Positions 34,543-44,013 of a stretch of 64,000 bases of DNA are shown one piece after another (the first letter of the stretch is position 1; every line of letters begins with the position of its first letter). The position numbers were made by a program, and so were the translations under genes. Source of the stretch: Halomonas sp. ALS9 (GTDB lineage: Bacteria; Pseudomonadota; Gammaproteobacteria; Pseudomonadales; Halomonadaceae). Under the pieces are notes generated by a model. That model had not been told where the DNA came from, did not search any database, and was given only the letters and a program-made list of their open reading frames with translations. The stretch lies in assembly GCF_001651035.1 (NCBI RefSeq), contig NZ_LXRG01000192.1, positions 620,001 to 684,000 on the forward strand. The letters run 5' to 3'.

Positions 34543-34568
34543 GGGGCCTGCGATTTCTCGCAGGCCCC
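34543..34568. terminator. Strong bidirectional terminator
   Basis: An 11-bp perfect stem (GGGGCCTGCGA and TCGCAGGCCCC) is flanked by a run of A on the left and T on the right. On the minus strand it follows the tRNA-Arg fragment, so it looks like the former tRNA terminator. A related hairpin follows the intact tRNA at 60.6 kb. Confidence 0.85.
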
Positions 34569-34581
34569 TTTTTTTGCAATT

Positions 34582-34628
34582 TGGCGCGCCCGGCAGGAAT
34601 TGAACCTGCGACCCTCGGCTTCGGAGGC
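34582..34628 (-). pseudogene. tRNA-Arg(CCG) 3' fragment
   Basis: These 47 bases equal the 3' part of the intact tRNA at 60626-60672 with one mismatch. They run from the CCA end through the T-arm to the anticodon stem-loop. The D-arm and 5' acceptor strand are missing: no GCGCCCG partner is present to the right. It is one of two direct repeats 26 kb apart. Confidence 0.85.
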
Positions 34629-35120
34629 TAATTCTAAGTCTTGCCGATAAACTCACCAATCTAAGCACCCTAACAAAAAAAGGTCATTTTAATTTATAAA
34701 AAAAACAGCTAGTTGTAAAGCTTCAGCCCCCTCATAGCTCTTTCCGCTTTATCCCGATTTATACCGACCGTTGCCCATCGCCTCCATCAAAGTGGTCACA
34801 TAGTGTGATTTTAAAATGTCGGGTTTTCGGACGGTTTTGACCTTTGGCGGTAGTGCCTTACCTGTATTTCTTAACAAACCATGATGATCAACTCGGGAAA
34901 AGCATCTCCTCTACCCCCACTGCAAAACTGCCCAATAAGATGATAAGACGCCGTTTATTGAGCGGCTTACCAATCAGAACAAGGGCTACTTTTTCCCACG
35001 GCTTTCAGTAAGAGCTTAATGAATAATTCGCTTTATATGGCCTGCCGAGCGGGCGTCAACAGACATGCTGCATACTTGAACTCGGGGATCTTGCCGTAGG
35101 GATCCAGCGACGCCGCGAGC
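34629..35120. other. Gene-free AT-rich region
   Basis: I see no coding region, tRNA or clear repeat here. It separates the tRNA fragment from transposase debris and probably consists of eroded mobile DNA. Confidence 0.4.
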
Positions 35121-35395
35121 TGCCCGATGGCGTATCACAAATTACCTCAGGGTGATGCGGAAAGCCGTGACCGATCAGCCGCTGCTCAAGAAGATGGAAA
35201 AGGCGCTGACGACCCTGGCTCGGCATACCGAGCAGATCGCGAGGCACTGGGTATCGGGGCTAACCAATGCACGGCTGGAGGGGATGAACGGTTTGTTTCA
35301 GGCAGCGAGATCACACGCACGCGGCTAAAGGAGAGGCTAACTTCATTGCCATGATCTACCTGATGAGCAGCCCCGTGGGGTGTCTGCTTGATTAG
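35121..35395 (+). pseudogene. ISL3-family transposase remnant
   Basis: Translating across frames gives the C-terminal end of an ISL3-type transposase: KMEKALTTLARHTEQIARHW, then SGLTNARLEGMNGLFQAARS and, after a frame change near 35325, NFIAMIYLMSSPVGCLLD. Only about 85 residues remain, with at least one frameshift and no start, so it is inactive. Confidence 0.6.
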
Positions 35396-35466
35396 GCCAA
35401 TCCACATGAAACGTCAAAGAGCCTAAATATTGGCTGCCGATAGCTACGTCACTTTAAAAAATCAAC

Positions 35467-35640
35467 ATGCTCTGCTTTGCATATAAGTCTAATATGTCGA
35501 CGCAGCGCTTAGCCGCGAGGATTCCGGTACGCTGTGACACCACAGCTCTACTTTCGTCTTACCTATTAGCGTTTCATCAGCGTAGCGAGGACGGCTCGGG
35601 CAAGTGCGATATTGTATCTACGACTTCCGTAAAGACGGCT
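35467..35640 (+). pseudogene. Gamma-glutamylcyclotransferase-like fragment
   Basis: The N-terminal MLCFAYKSNMSTQRLAARIP and the later SEDGSGKCDIV match the AIG2/gamma-glutamylcyclotransferase family, whose hallmark is FAYGSNM; here the Gly is Lys. Only about 58 residues fit before the frame collides with the 3' end of the lysR gene on the other strand, so the gene is truncated at the island breakpoint. Confidence 0.55.
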
Positions 35641-36523
35641 ATTCTCGATAAACACCAAACTCTCCCGCAACTTCCGCCAGCTTATTGTGTAACGCCGTCA
35701 GTAGCTCGGCCTTGGCCGAACTGGCGCGATGGATCATGCCAATTTGTCTGAAGACTTGGGGCTCACCGAACGGCAATGTCAGCATGTCGCGACCGTTCTC
35801 GCGCACCGCGATATTTGGCACGATGCTGGCACCAAGGCCCGCGGCCACGCACTCCACGATGGCCGGCACGGTGTCGATCTCAGCGATGTCCTTCACCGCT
35901 ATGCCTAGCCGAGCTAGCTCGTTGTTGATCATCGCGCCCAACGGCACGTTACTGCCGAAGCGCACGAAGGGCAACGTTTCTAGCAACTTTTGGACCGGCA
36001 TCGGCGGTGTGCCGGGCGGCGCTATCACTACTAGCGGCTCGCGAATGAATGGCGACCATAAGAGATCGCGCGAAACGCCTGAGTGCTCGGCGACCACCGC
36101 CACATCCAGCCGATCGGCGTTGACGTCACTGATCAACGTTGAAGACATACCAACTCGTAGGTTCACGTTCAGCTCGGGGAATTCCTGACGCAGTGCCACT
36201 ATGGCACGCGGCAGTAGGCCTATAGTACTGGTGCGCACTGAGCCAATATTAAGGGTGCCCGTCACCTGCTTCCCGGACAGAACACCACGGGTTTCATCCA
36301 CCAAGGCCAGAATCTGTTTAGCCGTTTCAAGCATTTTCAGCCCCTGCAGGTTGAGGCAGGGAGGACGGGAGTCACGATTGAACAGCTTAGTATCTAGCTC
36401 CTGCTCAAGCGAATGGACCTGTTGGCTAACAGCGGAAGGGGTCAAATTCACAATCAAGGCCGCCCGCGCGAAGGTGCCATGCTCAGCGATCGCTACGAAT
36501 GTTCGTAGTTGGCGAGTGTCCAT
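35639..36523 (-). CDS. LysR-family transcriptional regulator
   Basis: The 294-residue protein starts MDTRQLRTFVAIAEHGTFAR with the standard LysR winged helix (LTPSAVSQQVHSLEQEL) and a type 2 periplasmic-binding-like effector domain. It is divergent from the D-2-hydroxyacid dehydrogenase gene. The 161-base gap holds a 13-base motif, ATTATTCGCTTTT, that recurs upstream of the second tctC (46420), so it may control both transcription units. Confidence 0.88.
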   Translation of the reverse strand: MDTRQLRTFVAIAEHGTFARAALIVNLTPSAVSQQVHSLEQELDTKLFNRDSRPPCLNLQGLKMLETAKQILALVDETRGVLSGKQVTGTLNIGSVRTSTIGLLPRAIVALRQEFPELNVNLRVGMSSTLISDVNADRLDVAVVAEHSGVSRDLLWSPFIREPLVVIAPPGTPPMPVQKLLETLPFVRFGSNVPLGAMINNELARLGIAVKDIAEIDTVPAIVECVAAGLGASIVPNIAVRENGRDMLTLPFGEPQVFRQIGMIHRASSAKAELLTALHNKLAEVAGEFGVYRE

Positions 36524-36548
36524 AACCTCTCCTCAAGTGAAGAAATAC

Positions 36549-36600
36549 TTAACATAAAGGCAAATATTATTCGCTTTTGTATAAAAAATCTTCCTGTATT
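36549..36600 (+). promoter_or_regulatory. Shared promoter/operator element, copy 1
   Basis: ACTTA (36549) and ATTATTCGCTTTT (36568-36580) are 19 bases apart, the same spacing as at 46401 and 46420-46432. TATAAA at 36582 could be a -10 element. The first copy faces the dehydrogenase gene and is adjacent to lysR. Confidence 0.55.
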
Positions 36601-36684
36601 CTAAAAATCAATTCGAAAGCAGTCGACTGTGATGCTACGCCGATCAGTGTCCGGCTGCTCTCGTTACAACAGGGAGGATCTGAT

Positions 36685-37662
36685 TTGGCACTACAACCCA
36701 CCATTCTAATAACAGGCCCCGACCTTGCCCCCACTGCAAAGCAAATGGCCGAAGACGCTGGCTATACCCTCGTTCACACCCCCCCCTATCCATCTGAGGA
36801 GGTACTCACTGACTTCCTCAAACAGTACGACCCGGTTGGAGTCGTGTCTCGGATGGGGCAATTTGGTGCCGGCGCTATCGCAGCAGGGAAATCGCTACGA
36901 GTTATCTCCAAGCATGGCGCAGGCGTCGACAATATCGACATTGATGCGGCTACCCAACATGGTATCCAAGTCATCCGGGCGGCAGGTGGCAATGCCGTCT
37001 CTGTTGCGGAACACACAGTTGCTCTAATGTTCTCGACGATCAAACGTTTGCTGCCAATGGATGCGGGCATGCGGGCAGGGCGCTGGGAAAAGGCGGGTTT
37101 CCTCGGTCGAGAATTATCTGGCATGCGTTTAGGTCTAGTGGGTGGCGGCGCTATCGCTGCCGCCGTAGTGAAGCTGGTGAAAGGCATGGGTCTGGACGTG
37201 CTCGTCTACGATCCCTATGCCTCGGTGGACGCCATCAAAGCTATGGGCGCACGCCGCGCCGAACGCCTCGAGGACCTACTCCGCCAATCGGACATCGTTA
37301 GCCTGCACTGCCCCCTTACCCAAAGCAATAAGCACATCATTAACGCCGAGATGCTCGCCCTAATGCCGGCCGACAGCTACGTCATCAATACTTCTCGGGG
37401 TGGTCTGATCGACGAGGTGGCCCTGCTTGCCGCCCTAGAGAGTGGTCATATTGCAGGCGCAGGACTAGACACTTTCGAACAAGAGCCGCCATTGGACGTG
37501 AATGCTCTGGCCGCGTCTGAGCGAGTTATTCTCACGCCCCATATCGCAGGCGTCACCAAAGAAGCTGGCAAGCGCGTCGGCGAACTGGCGGTGAGCGGTA
37601 TCGTGGACTTCCTCGCTGGAGAAACGCTGCCGAAAGCCCGCTTGGCCAACACCCTAGCCTGA
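36685..37662 (+). CDS. D-2-hydroxyacid dehydrogenase (NAD), PGDH-like
   Basis: The 325-residue enzyme has the 2-hydroxyacid dehydrogenase layout. The active-site residues are seen: Arg in VINTSRGGLIDE, Glu in FEQEPPL, and His in ILTPHIAGVT. The nucleotide motif is LVGGGAIAAAVV, a variation on GxGxxG. It oxidises or reduces a 2-hydroxy or 2-oxo acid. I chose TTG at 36685, six bases after GGGAGGATC; the open frame begins at 36577 inside the promoter region. It is followed by an RraA-like aldolase gene, pointing to catabolism of a hydroxy-carboxylic acid. Confidence 0.85.
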   Translation: MALQPTILITGPDLAPTAKQMAEDAGYTLVHTPPYPSEEVLTDFLKQYDPVGVVSRMGQFGAGAIAAGKSLRVISKHGAGVDNIDIDAATQHGIQVIRAAGGNAVSVAEHTVALMFSTIKRLLPMDAGMRAGRWEKAGFLGRELSGMRLGLVGGGAIAAAVVKLVKGMGLDVLVYDPYASVDAIKAMGARRAERLEDLLRQSDIVSLHCPLTQSNKHIINAEMLALMPADSYVINTSRGGLIDEVALLAALESGHIAGAGLDTFEQEPPLDVNALAASERVILTPHIAGVTKEAGKRVGELAVSGIVDFLAGETLPKARLANTLA

Positions 37663-37704
37663 ACGCACCATCTTTAATGTTGAGTCACATGACGGAGTAA
37701 TGCC

Positions 37705-38385
37705 ATGACAGTCGGAAATAGAGTTCTTCAGCGCCAGCACCGTGTCGACGACGACCTCGTTAAGGCGTTCGCGGCACTGCCTGTCGCGGTGGTCAGCGAT
37801 AGTATGTCCCGCGTATTCGCTGGCGGCTCAGGCCTTCGTCCCATGCATCGCGATGGCAACCTCGCTGGAGTCGCCCTTACTGTTCGTACGCGCCCCGGTG
37901 ATAACCTGATGCTGCACAAGGCCATCGACATGGCCCAGCCCGGTGACGTCATCGTCTGCGATGCCGGAGGGGACACCACCAATGCCCTGATGGGTGAGTT
38001 AATGCTGGCTTACGCGGTCAAGAAAGGCGTTGCAGGTTTCGTGCTCAACGGTGCGCTGCGCGACCTAGATGGCTTTCGCGATACCAACCTGCCGACCTTC
38101 GCCGTAGGCGTCACGCATCGCGGCCCATACAAAAACGGGCCAGGTGAGATCAATACTCCGATCAACCTTGGCGGAATGGTTATTGAGCCGGGCGACCTAA
38201 TTCTGGGTGACGCCGATGGAGTGCTGGCCGTTCCCTACGCCGATGCCGAGTCGGTGCTTAAAGCCGCCCAAGCGAAACAGGCTGCTGAAGAAAAGCAGAT
38301 GGCCGCCATCCACGCCGGCGAGAACGACCGCACCTGGGTTGATAAGGCTTTGGAAACGACGGGCTGTAGTCTCCTGCGAGGCTGA
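37705..38385 (+). CDS. RraA-like aldolase (HMG/CHA aldolase family)
   Basis: The 226-residue protein has the RraA/4-hydroxy-4-methyl-2-oxoglutarate aldolase fold: GDVIVCDAGGDTTNALMGEL near residue 75 and NGALRDLDGFRD near 115, which carry the pyruvate- and metal-binding Arg and Asp. Retention of these residues favours an aldolase releasing pyruvate from 4-hydroxy-2-oxoacids over an RNase E inhibitor. It follows the dehydrogenase by 42 bases and nearly abuts the MFS gene, so the three are one unit. Confidence 0.82.
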   Translation: MTVGNRVLQRQHRVDDDLVKAFAALPVAVVSDSMSRVFAGGSGLRPMHRDGNLAGVALTVRTRPGDNLMLHKAIDMAQPGDVIVCDAGGDTTNALMGELMLAYAVKKGVAGFVLNGALRDLDGFRDTNLPTFAVGVTHRGPYKNGPGEINTPINLGGMVIEPGDLILGDADGVLAVPYADAESVLKAAQAKQAAEEKQMAAIHAGENDRTWVDKALETTGCSLLRG

Positions 38386-38387
38386 GT

Positions 38388-39632
38388 TTGCACCTGCCCA
38401 AAGCCGCCGTCCCGCTGGCAAACGCTCGGCTTCGCGCGTACTTGGCGGGCAACGCGGCTTCGGCTGTTGGCACCTGGGCGCAACGTGTGGTGCTGCTATG
38501 GCTCGCCTGGGAGATGACAGAGTCGAGCTTCATGCTAGGGCTCATGGCAATGGCGGACCTACTGCCATCGATGGTTGTGGCTCCCTTTGCAGGCACATTG
38601 GTCGATAGACAAGATAAAATTCGCCTAGCCTTGTGGCTGCAGCTTCTCTCAATAGCACCGCCTTGCATTATGCTGATTGCCATAATGGCCGAGCTTGTCA
38701 GCCCGGCAATGTTGCTAATCGTGGCTGGATTAACTGGCATCCTGAGCGGATTCGATCACCCAACGCGTATGGTCGTTGTCGGCAGCATCGTCCCTAAAGA
38801 AGATGTGCCTGGAGCGATAGCGATCAACTCCATGGTGTTTAACCTTGCGCGGATGTTAGGTCCAGCTGCCGCTGGCATGGCGCTAACGCTGGGAGCACTT
38901 TGGTCAGTCTTCTTATTTAATATAATTAGCTATTTGCTCTTTGCACGGATACTAGCGCGGCTTTCCCGGTCAGAAAATACTAGCCAAAGGCGAGAGTTTG
39001 GAGGTTTCGAGGGGTCGACGGAAGGCAAACTCAGCCACTCAACATGGTCAGCAGTAATACATGCACTGACTGGACATCACAAGCTCTTGCTGCTGTTCTT
39101 CGCCCTTCTAGCGCTATGTTATAGGCCTATTTTCGAATTATTACCGGCTTTTGCCGGTCAGGTCGTTATTGGAGAAGCAGCAACAGCAAAAGCCTTCTCT
39201 TTAATGACGTCGGCTCAAGGGCTCGGCGCGTTAGGCGGAGGGTTGATGACTTCCCTCTTACTGACAAAAGGCTCTCCTCTCTCACTGGCCATAGGCTTCG
39301 GACTATCGGCGGTATTGGCATGCGGATTCTTTCTGATTAGCCATGTGTTATGGGCAGCATTATTAGCACTCGCATTTTTGTCAGCGGCCATCCTTGCCAA
39401 TGGGGTGTGTACGCAAGTTGTTCTACAGACACAGGTGCCAGAGTCGGTGAGAGGAAAAGTATTGTCACTCTATACAATGATCTTTCGAGGCCTACCAGCC
39501 ATGGGGGCTATGGCAGCCGGACTAATCGCCGAGAATACATCCAACCGCGTCATCTTCGGCTTGAGTAGCTTACCAATAGTAGCAATGTTGCTCGTGCTGC
39601 TAGTGGCTCTAAACAAGGATCGTAAAAGCTGA
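38388..39632 (+). CDS. MFS transporter, EntS-like
   Basis: The 414-residue protein has 10-12 hydrophobic segments and an early motif, NAASAVGTWAQRVVLLWLAW, followed by PFAGTLVDRQDKIR, as in the DHA3/EntS-type exporters. It begins with TTG two bases after the RraA stop, with CGAGG as ribosome site. In a catabolic operon it might export an intermediate or import the substrate; EntS relatives are mostly exporters. Codon usage shifts to more AT-rich in its second half. Confidence 0.8.
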   Translation: MHLPKAAVPLANARLRAYLAGNAASAVGTWAQRVVLLWLAWEMTESSFMLGLMAMADLLPSMVVAPFAGTLVDRQDKIRLALWLQLLSIAPPCIMLIAIMAELVSPAMLLIVAGLTGILSGFDHPTRMVVVGSIVPKEDVPGAIAINSMVFNLARMLGPAAAGMALTLGALWSVFLFNIISYLLFARILARLSRSENTSQRREFGGFEGSTEGKLSHSTWSAVIHALTGHHKLLLLFFALLALCYRPIFELLPAFAGQVVIGEAATAKAFSLMTSAQGLGALGGGLMTSLLLTKGSPLSLAIGFGLSAVLACGFFLISHVLWAALLALAFLSAAILANGVCTQVVLQTQVPESVRGKVLSLYTMIFRGLPAMGAMAAGLIAENTSNRVIFGLSSLPIVAMLLVLLVALNKDRKS

Positions 39633-40182
39633 ATTACTTATAGACCTCAAATATGTAGAAGACTTTGAATATGTAGAAGACTTCAAATCCCCATAACTTT
39701 AATAAATAAATTATTATGAGTTACTAAATAACTTGTAAAACCTCATCACAGACCAAGCTAATGTACCTCTTTTGTTACGCATTAGCGGGTTTCGATTAGG
39801 CTCGTTCCCCGTTCCGACATTGCCTCTACCCAATGAAGAACATATAGATTGATATCGCCTGAGGCATATTTTCATCTATTTGCTAAGCCATACTAATAAA
39901 CTACAACTAAAGCGGCATATACAAGGCCCAAAAAACACGGTTCTTCAATGAAGAGATTCTACATCTTTCTTCAAGAAAAACGCGCTTTATACAGAAAGCC
40001 TTTTCATGTTCAACTTCTTCCAGAAGCACTCTTACCAATAGCTTAAATGCCATTGGTTCGTGCCTCTTCGATTATAGATCAATAACTAACAATATGAACA
40101 AACCCGAGCAAAACTCCAAAATGCGCTGTACCGGATGTTCCTCGAACGGTAGAGACATAACAACGATTAATGAGGTATCGAT
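39633..40182 (+). other. Intergenic region with short tandem repeat
   Basis: There is no gene here. A 19-base unit (AATATGTAGAAGACTTT) occurs twice in tandem at 39649-39690. The region should hold the promoter of the following TRAP operon. A change in composition to AT-rich is evident. Confidence 0.5.
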
Positions 40183-41166
40183 ATGAAAGCCTTGAAGCCC
40201 TCTTTAGTAACTAGCCTACTCGTCATGGGTATAGCCACGACAGGTGCTACTCAAGCCGCTGATTGGACCGGCTACACCTATTCGGCGGTCTCCACCACCG
40301 CGGCAGTGAAGGGAATGGAGCGCATCACAGACCGTGCTGAAGCTGAAACAGAAGACCTATCGATCACGCTGCATTTAGGAAAGACACTGCAGATCGCCTC
40401 CAGCGATATTACCCAGGCTGTCGGCAATGGCTTTATCGATTTCTCGGCTGATCTGTTTTTCTCCGGCAACGTGCCCATAGCGCGTATCCTCAACCTGCCA
40501 ATGCTGATCCAGAACGATGAGGAGTGGGATAAAGCCTATGCGGCCATGGCTCCCTATCTCACGCAAGGCTTCGCCGAGCAGGATGTCACCTTTCTGGGCG
40601 CTTATCGCTACCCGCAACAAGTCATTTTCACCTCGTTCGAGATCGACTCCCTCGACGATCTCGAGAATCATAGGATCCGAGTGACCTCACCCGAGCAGGG
40701 TGCCTTCGTCGAGGCCTTTGGAGGCGCGCCGATCACCCTATCCGGCTCCGAGGTTCCAACTGCCCTGGAGCGTGGCGTAATTGATGGTGTGCTGACAGCC
40801 AGTGCGGGCGGTGCAAAAAACTGGCACGAGTTCCTCGACTACAACTACCGCTTACCGGTGAACTACGCCTATAGCGCCATTATCGCCAATACCAACGCCT
40901 ACGAGTCGCTGAGCGAAGCCGATCGCGAGACCTTCACCACCATCATCAGAGAAGAGGCTTCTAACATCACCGAGGCCTTCCTTGTAGACGAACTGGCCCA
41001 AAAAGAAGCTCAGGCGGACGCTGGCATGACCATCGTTGAAGCAAGTGATGCAGAGATCGTTAAGGCCCAGGAAGCCCTCACCCCCTTCTGGCAGGAATGG
41101 GCCAGCGAAGCCGGTCCTGAGCATGAACAGGCACTGCAGGATGTGCTCAAATCGCTCGGCAAGTGA
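40183..41166 (+). CDS. dctP: TRAP transporter substrate-binding protein DctP
   Basis: The 327-residue protein has a signal peptide (MKALKPSLVTSLLVMGIATT ... TQA) and a DctP core including LDDLENHRIRVTSPEQG and ERGVIDGVLTASAG. It heads a dctP-dctQ-dctM set (gaps 23 and overlap), so uptake of an organic acid or lactone at the expense of a sodium gradient is expected. Neighbouring SMP-30 lactonase and amidohydrolase genes suggest a sugar acid or lactone substrate; this is context only. Confidence 0.88.
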   Translation: MKALKPSLVTSLLVMGIATTGATQAADWTGYTYSAVSTTAAVKGMERITDRAEAETEDLSITLHLGKTLQIASSDITQAVGNGFIDFSADLFFSGNVPIARILNLPMLIQNDEEWDKAYAAMAPYLTQGFAEQDVTFLGAYRYPQQVIFTSFEIDSLDDLENHRIRVTSPEQGAFVEAFGGAPITLSGSEVPTALERGVIDGVLTASAGGAKNWHEFLDYNYRLPVNYAYSAIIANTNAYESLSEADRETFTTIIREEASNITEAFLVDELAQKEAQADAGMTIVEASDAEIVKAQEALTPFWQEWASEAGPEHEQALQDVLKSLGK

Positions 41167-41189
41167 TTGATCTTTAAGAGGTTATCAAC

Positions 41190-41714
41190 ATGTCTTTCCT
41201 TCAACATGAAACAAGAAAAGGGCCGGCCTCCGCCGGCCCCATCTTTGACGTACTCTCCGCTAATGTGCGAATTCTCGCCAGCGCTGGACTAATAACGCTA
41301 ACGTTATTGGTCGTCGCCGAGATCGGATCACGGTTGCTTTTCAACAGCTCCCTACATGTAGTGGAGGAGCTCTCCGGCTACTTGGTTATCGCCACCACTC
41401 TGTTCGGCGCTAGTCTCGCGATCAGGAACAATGCATTGTTTCAGGTCGGTTTTATATACGAAACCTTGCCGCCTCGAGTCAGACAGGTGCTTGGTCTGGT
41501 GTACGTCGTGCTAGCAATGGGCATTTGCGGCGTGCTCGCCTGGCACTCCTTCCTGCTCGTCATGAGTTCGTTTGCACGCGGCAACGTGGCACCCACCGCC
41601 CTGATGACACCGCTTTGGATCCCACAGATGCTGCTGCCTGTAGGCCTGTCCGTGATGACCCTATTCCTGTTAGAGCGTGCCTTGCTGCAACTAGGCATCG
41701 GAGGACAACGCTGA
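41190..41714 (+). CDS. dctQ: TRAP transporter small permease DctQ
   Basis: The 174-residue protein has four membrane segments with the DctQ pattern (VVEELSGYLVIATTLFGASL near residue 55, RNNALFQV). Its stop codon shares one base with the dctM start (TGATG), so the two are translationally coupled. A strong ribosome site, AAGAGG, precedes the start. Confidence 0.88.
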   Translation: MSFLQHETRKGPASAGPIFDVLSANVRILASAGLITLTLLVVAEIGSRLLFNSSLHVVEELSGYLVIATTLFGASLAIRNNALFQVGFIYETLPPRVRQVLGLVYVVLAMGICGVLAWHSFLLVMSSFARGNVAPTALMTPLWIPQMLLPVGLSVMTLFLLERALLQLGIGGQR

Positions 41715-43009
41715 TGGATGCAATCATTGCCTTTTCCGTCTTGCTGCTACTGATCCTCGGCGGTCTTTGGGTGCATTTCGCTGTAGGAGCCGCGGCCCTT
41801 GGGTATCTGTGGCTGATGAAGGGATTCGCTGGCTGGAATGCCCTTGGAATGGTTAGCTGGGGGGCATCCAATAGCTTCACTCTAGCCGCCATTCCGCTGT
41901 TCATCTTGATGGCGGAAATCCTACTTGGTAGCGGCCTGAGTGGTCGGCTTTATAACGGCGTCGCACCCTTCATGCGCCGCCTGCCAGGCGGACTCCTACA
42001 TACCAACATATTGGGCAGCGGCATTTTCGCCGCCGTCGCTGGCGGCAGCGCTCCCACAGCCGCAGCTATGTCGACCGTGGCCCTGCCAGCCCTATCCGCA
42101 CGGGGCTACCAGAAGCGTATCATCGCTGGCTCACTGGCCGCCGGTGGCACTCTGGGCATATTGATTCCGCCCTCAATCACGATGATCATTTACGCTACCT
42201 TCACCGAGACCTCTATAGCCAAGCTGTTCGCGGCCGGACTGGTACCGGGTATTCTGCTGGCTGGCTGCTACAGCCTGTTTATTGCCGTGCGCTCGCTACT
42301 TAATCCCTCGCTGGTGCCACGTGACACCACCAAGTTACGGCTTTCAGACTATATAAAGGCGGCCCTGGATGTTGTGCCGTTCATGATATTGATCGGCTTG
42401 GTGCTGGGCAGTATCTATGCGGGCATCGCCACGCCTACTGAGGCCGGCGCTGTCGGCGTAGTTGGGGCAGTAGTGATCGCTGCCGCCTACCGTCGGCTCA
42501 GCTTGAGCATATTACGCAAGGCCATCTCGCGAACCCTGGTCATGAGCGGCAACGTGCTGTTTATCGTCTTTATTTCGATGATTTTCGCCTACGCCACCGC
42601 GCTATCCGGCGTCGGCGAGGATCTTGTTAGCTGGGTGTCCGAAGCGGACATGTCGCCGTTCGCTTTTCTCATAATCTTGCTGGTCACCTTCGCCATCCTC
42701 GGCTGCTTTATGGAAGGTCTAGGCATGATCGCGATCATTGTGCCGGTCATCTTTCCAGTGCTGATGGCGATGAATATCGATCCAGTGTGGTTTGGCGTGT
42801 TCGTGGTCATCCTGGTCGAACTCGGCCAACTAACGCCGCCACTGGGCATCATCCTGTTCGTGGTCGCAAGTTCGGACCCCACCGTTAAAGTCGAAGACGT
42901 CGTCATGGGTGTGCTGCCCTTCTTCCTGATCATCCTGGCCTTCCTGATTCTGCTTATCTGGTTCCCCGACATCGCCCTGTGGCTCCCTAACAAGACCTTT
43001 GGAGGTTGA
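41714..43009 (+). CDS. dctM: TRAP transporter large permease DctM
   Basis: The 431-residue protein has about 12 membrane segments and DctM hallmarks: AAIPLFILMAEILLGSGLSG near residue 58, FAAVAGGSAPTAAAMSTVALP near 105, and GTLGILIPPSITMIIYA near 145. ATG at 41714 overlaps the dctQ stop; the frame is open farther upstream inside dctQ, but that is a shadow. It completes the importer with DctP and DctQ. Confidence 0.9.
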   Translation: MDAIIAFSVLLLLILGGLWVHFAVGAAALGYLWLMKGFAGWNALGMVSWGASNSFTLAAIPLFILMAEILLGSGLSGRLYNGVAPFMRRLPGGLLHTNILGSGIFAAVAGGSAPTAAAMSTVALPALSARGYQKRIIAGSLAAGGTLGILIPPSITMIIYATFTETSIAKLFAAGLVPGILLAGCYSLFIAVRSLLNPSLVPRDTTKLRLSDYIKAALDVVPFMILIGLVLGSIYAGIATPTEAGAVGVVGAVVIAAAYRRLSLSILRKAISRTLVMSGNVLFIVFISMIFAYATALSGVGEDLVSWVSEADMSPFAFLIILLVTFAILGCFMEGLGMIAIIVPVIFPVLMAMNIDPVWFGVFVVILVELGQLTPPLGIILFVVASSDPTVKVEDVVMGVLPFFLIILAFLILLIWFPDIALWLPNKTFGG

Positions 43010-43011
43010 AC

Positions 43012-43947
43012 ATGGCATTCCCCTATCCCGACCCGATGCTGATTGAGGCCGAGGTTTTCACTAAGCTGCCGACGTCACTGAGAAGATCCGGCCAACGCTC
43101 TTACTGGGCGGATCGCAACCGGCGCGGGGCGGTGGTCGACAGTTTCATCGAGGGTCCATCCTTCGATCTTGAAGGAAACCTGTGGTTCGTTGACATTCCT
43201 TTTGGTCGGGTCTTTCGCGCTTCACCTAACGGCGCCGTCGAGCAGATCACCGAGTACGAAGGCCAGCCCAACGGCCTGAAGATCGACGCCGCAGGACGCA
43301 TCTACATTGCCGACTTCCGCAACGGCATTATGCAGCTGAATCCGAGCACTGGCGAGGTGACTACGGCGCTGGGCGATGCTGACACCGAGGGCTTCAAGGG
43401 CTGCAACGACCTGCACTTCGGCCCTGACGGCTCGCTGTACTTCACCGATCAGGGCCAAACCGGCTTGCAGGATCCCACCGGCCGTGTCTACCGCTGGCAC
43501 CCGGATAGCGGTCGGCTGGACTGCCTTATCGACAAAGTGCCGAGCCCCAACGGGCTGGTGCTCGATAAAGTTGGCCATGCACTCTACGTAGCGGTAACCC
43601 GTGCCAATGCTGTCTGGCGTCTGCCGATCTCGGACAGCGGGCGAGTGGTGAAGGCCGGGCTATTCCTCCAGTTTTCCGGTGGTCGCGCAGGACCGGACGG
43701 GCTGGCGTTGACCGAGGATGGCGGCGTAGTGGTCTGTCAGACGGGCATGGGGCTGGTTTGGGTGCACGATGCGCTAGGTGTGCCAATCGCCGTAGTGAGA
43801 TCCCCTCGTGGGCTCGGCACCACCAACTGCGCCTTCGGCGGGCCGGAAGGCCGTACACTCTTCATCACTGAGTCTGACACCGGCACTATTCTGCGCGCTG
43901 AGCTGCCCGTCGGCGGCTTTCCCATGGCCTCCGGCTGGGGTATGTGA
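43012..43947 (+). CDS. SMP-30/gluconolactonase-family lactonase
   Basis: The 311-residue six-bladed propeller protein has the metal-site residues of the family: Glu in IEGPSFDLEGNLWFVDI near residue 45, Asn in SPNGLVLD near 180, and Asp in GPDGLALTEDG near 228. It should hydrolyse an aldonolactone or a similar lactone. ATG at 43012 follows GGAGG by five bases and starts two bases after the dctM stop, so it belongs to the TRAP operon. Confidence 0.85.
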   Translation: MAFPYPDPMLIEAEVFTKLPTSLRRSGQRSYWADRNRRGAVVDSFIEGPSFDLEGNLWFVDIPFGRVFRASPNGAVEQITEYEGQPNGLKIDAAGRIYIADFRNGIMQLNPSTGEVTTALGDADTEGFKGCNDLHFGPDGSLYFTDQGQTGLQDPTGRVYRWHPDSGRLDCLIDKVPSPNGLVLDKVGHALYVAVTRANAVWRLPISDSGRVVKAGLFLQFSGGRAGPDGLALTEDGGVVVCQTGMGLVWVHDALGVPIAVVRSPRGLGTTNCAFGGPEGRTLFITESDTGTILRAELPVGGFPMASGWGM

Positions 43948-44013
43948 TGCTGACGGCGAAGCCGCAGCCCGATGGCAGCTTCCTCGCCTCCTGTTCCAGT
44001 GCGTCGCAGAGCA

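Noticed and set aside
35640..35751. C-terminal extension of the cyclotransferase-like frame
   Set aside because: The frame continues only as antisense of lysR; family likeness stops near 35640.
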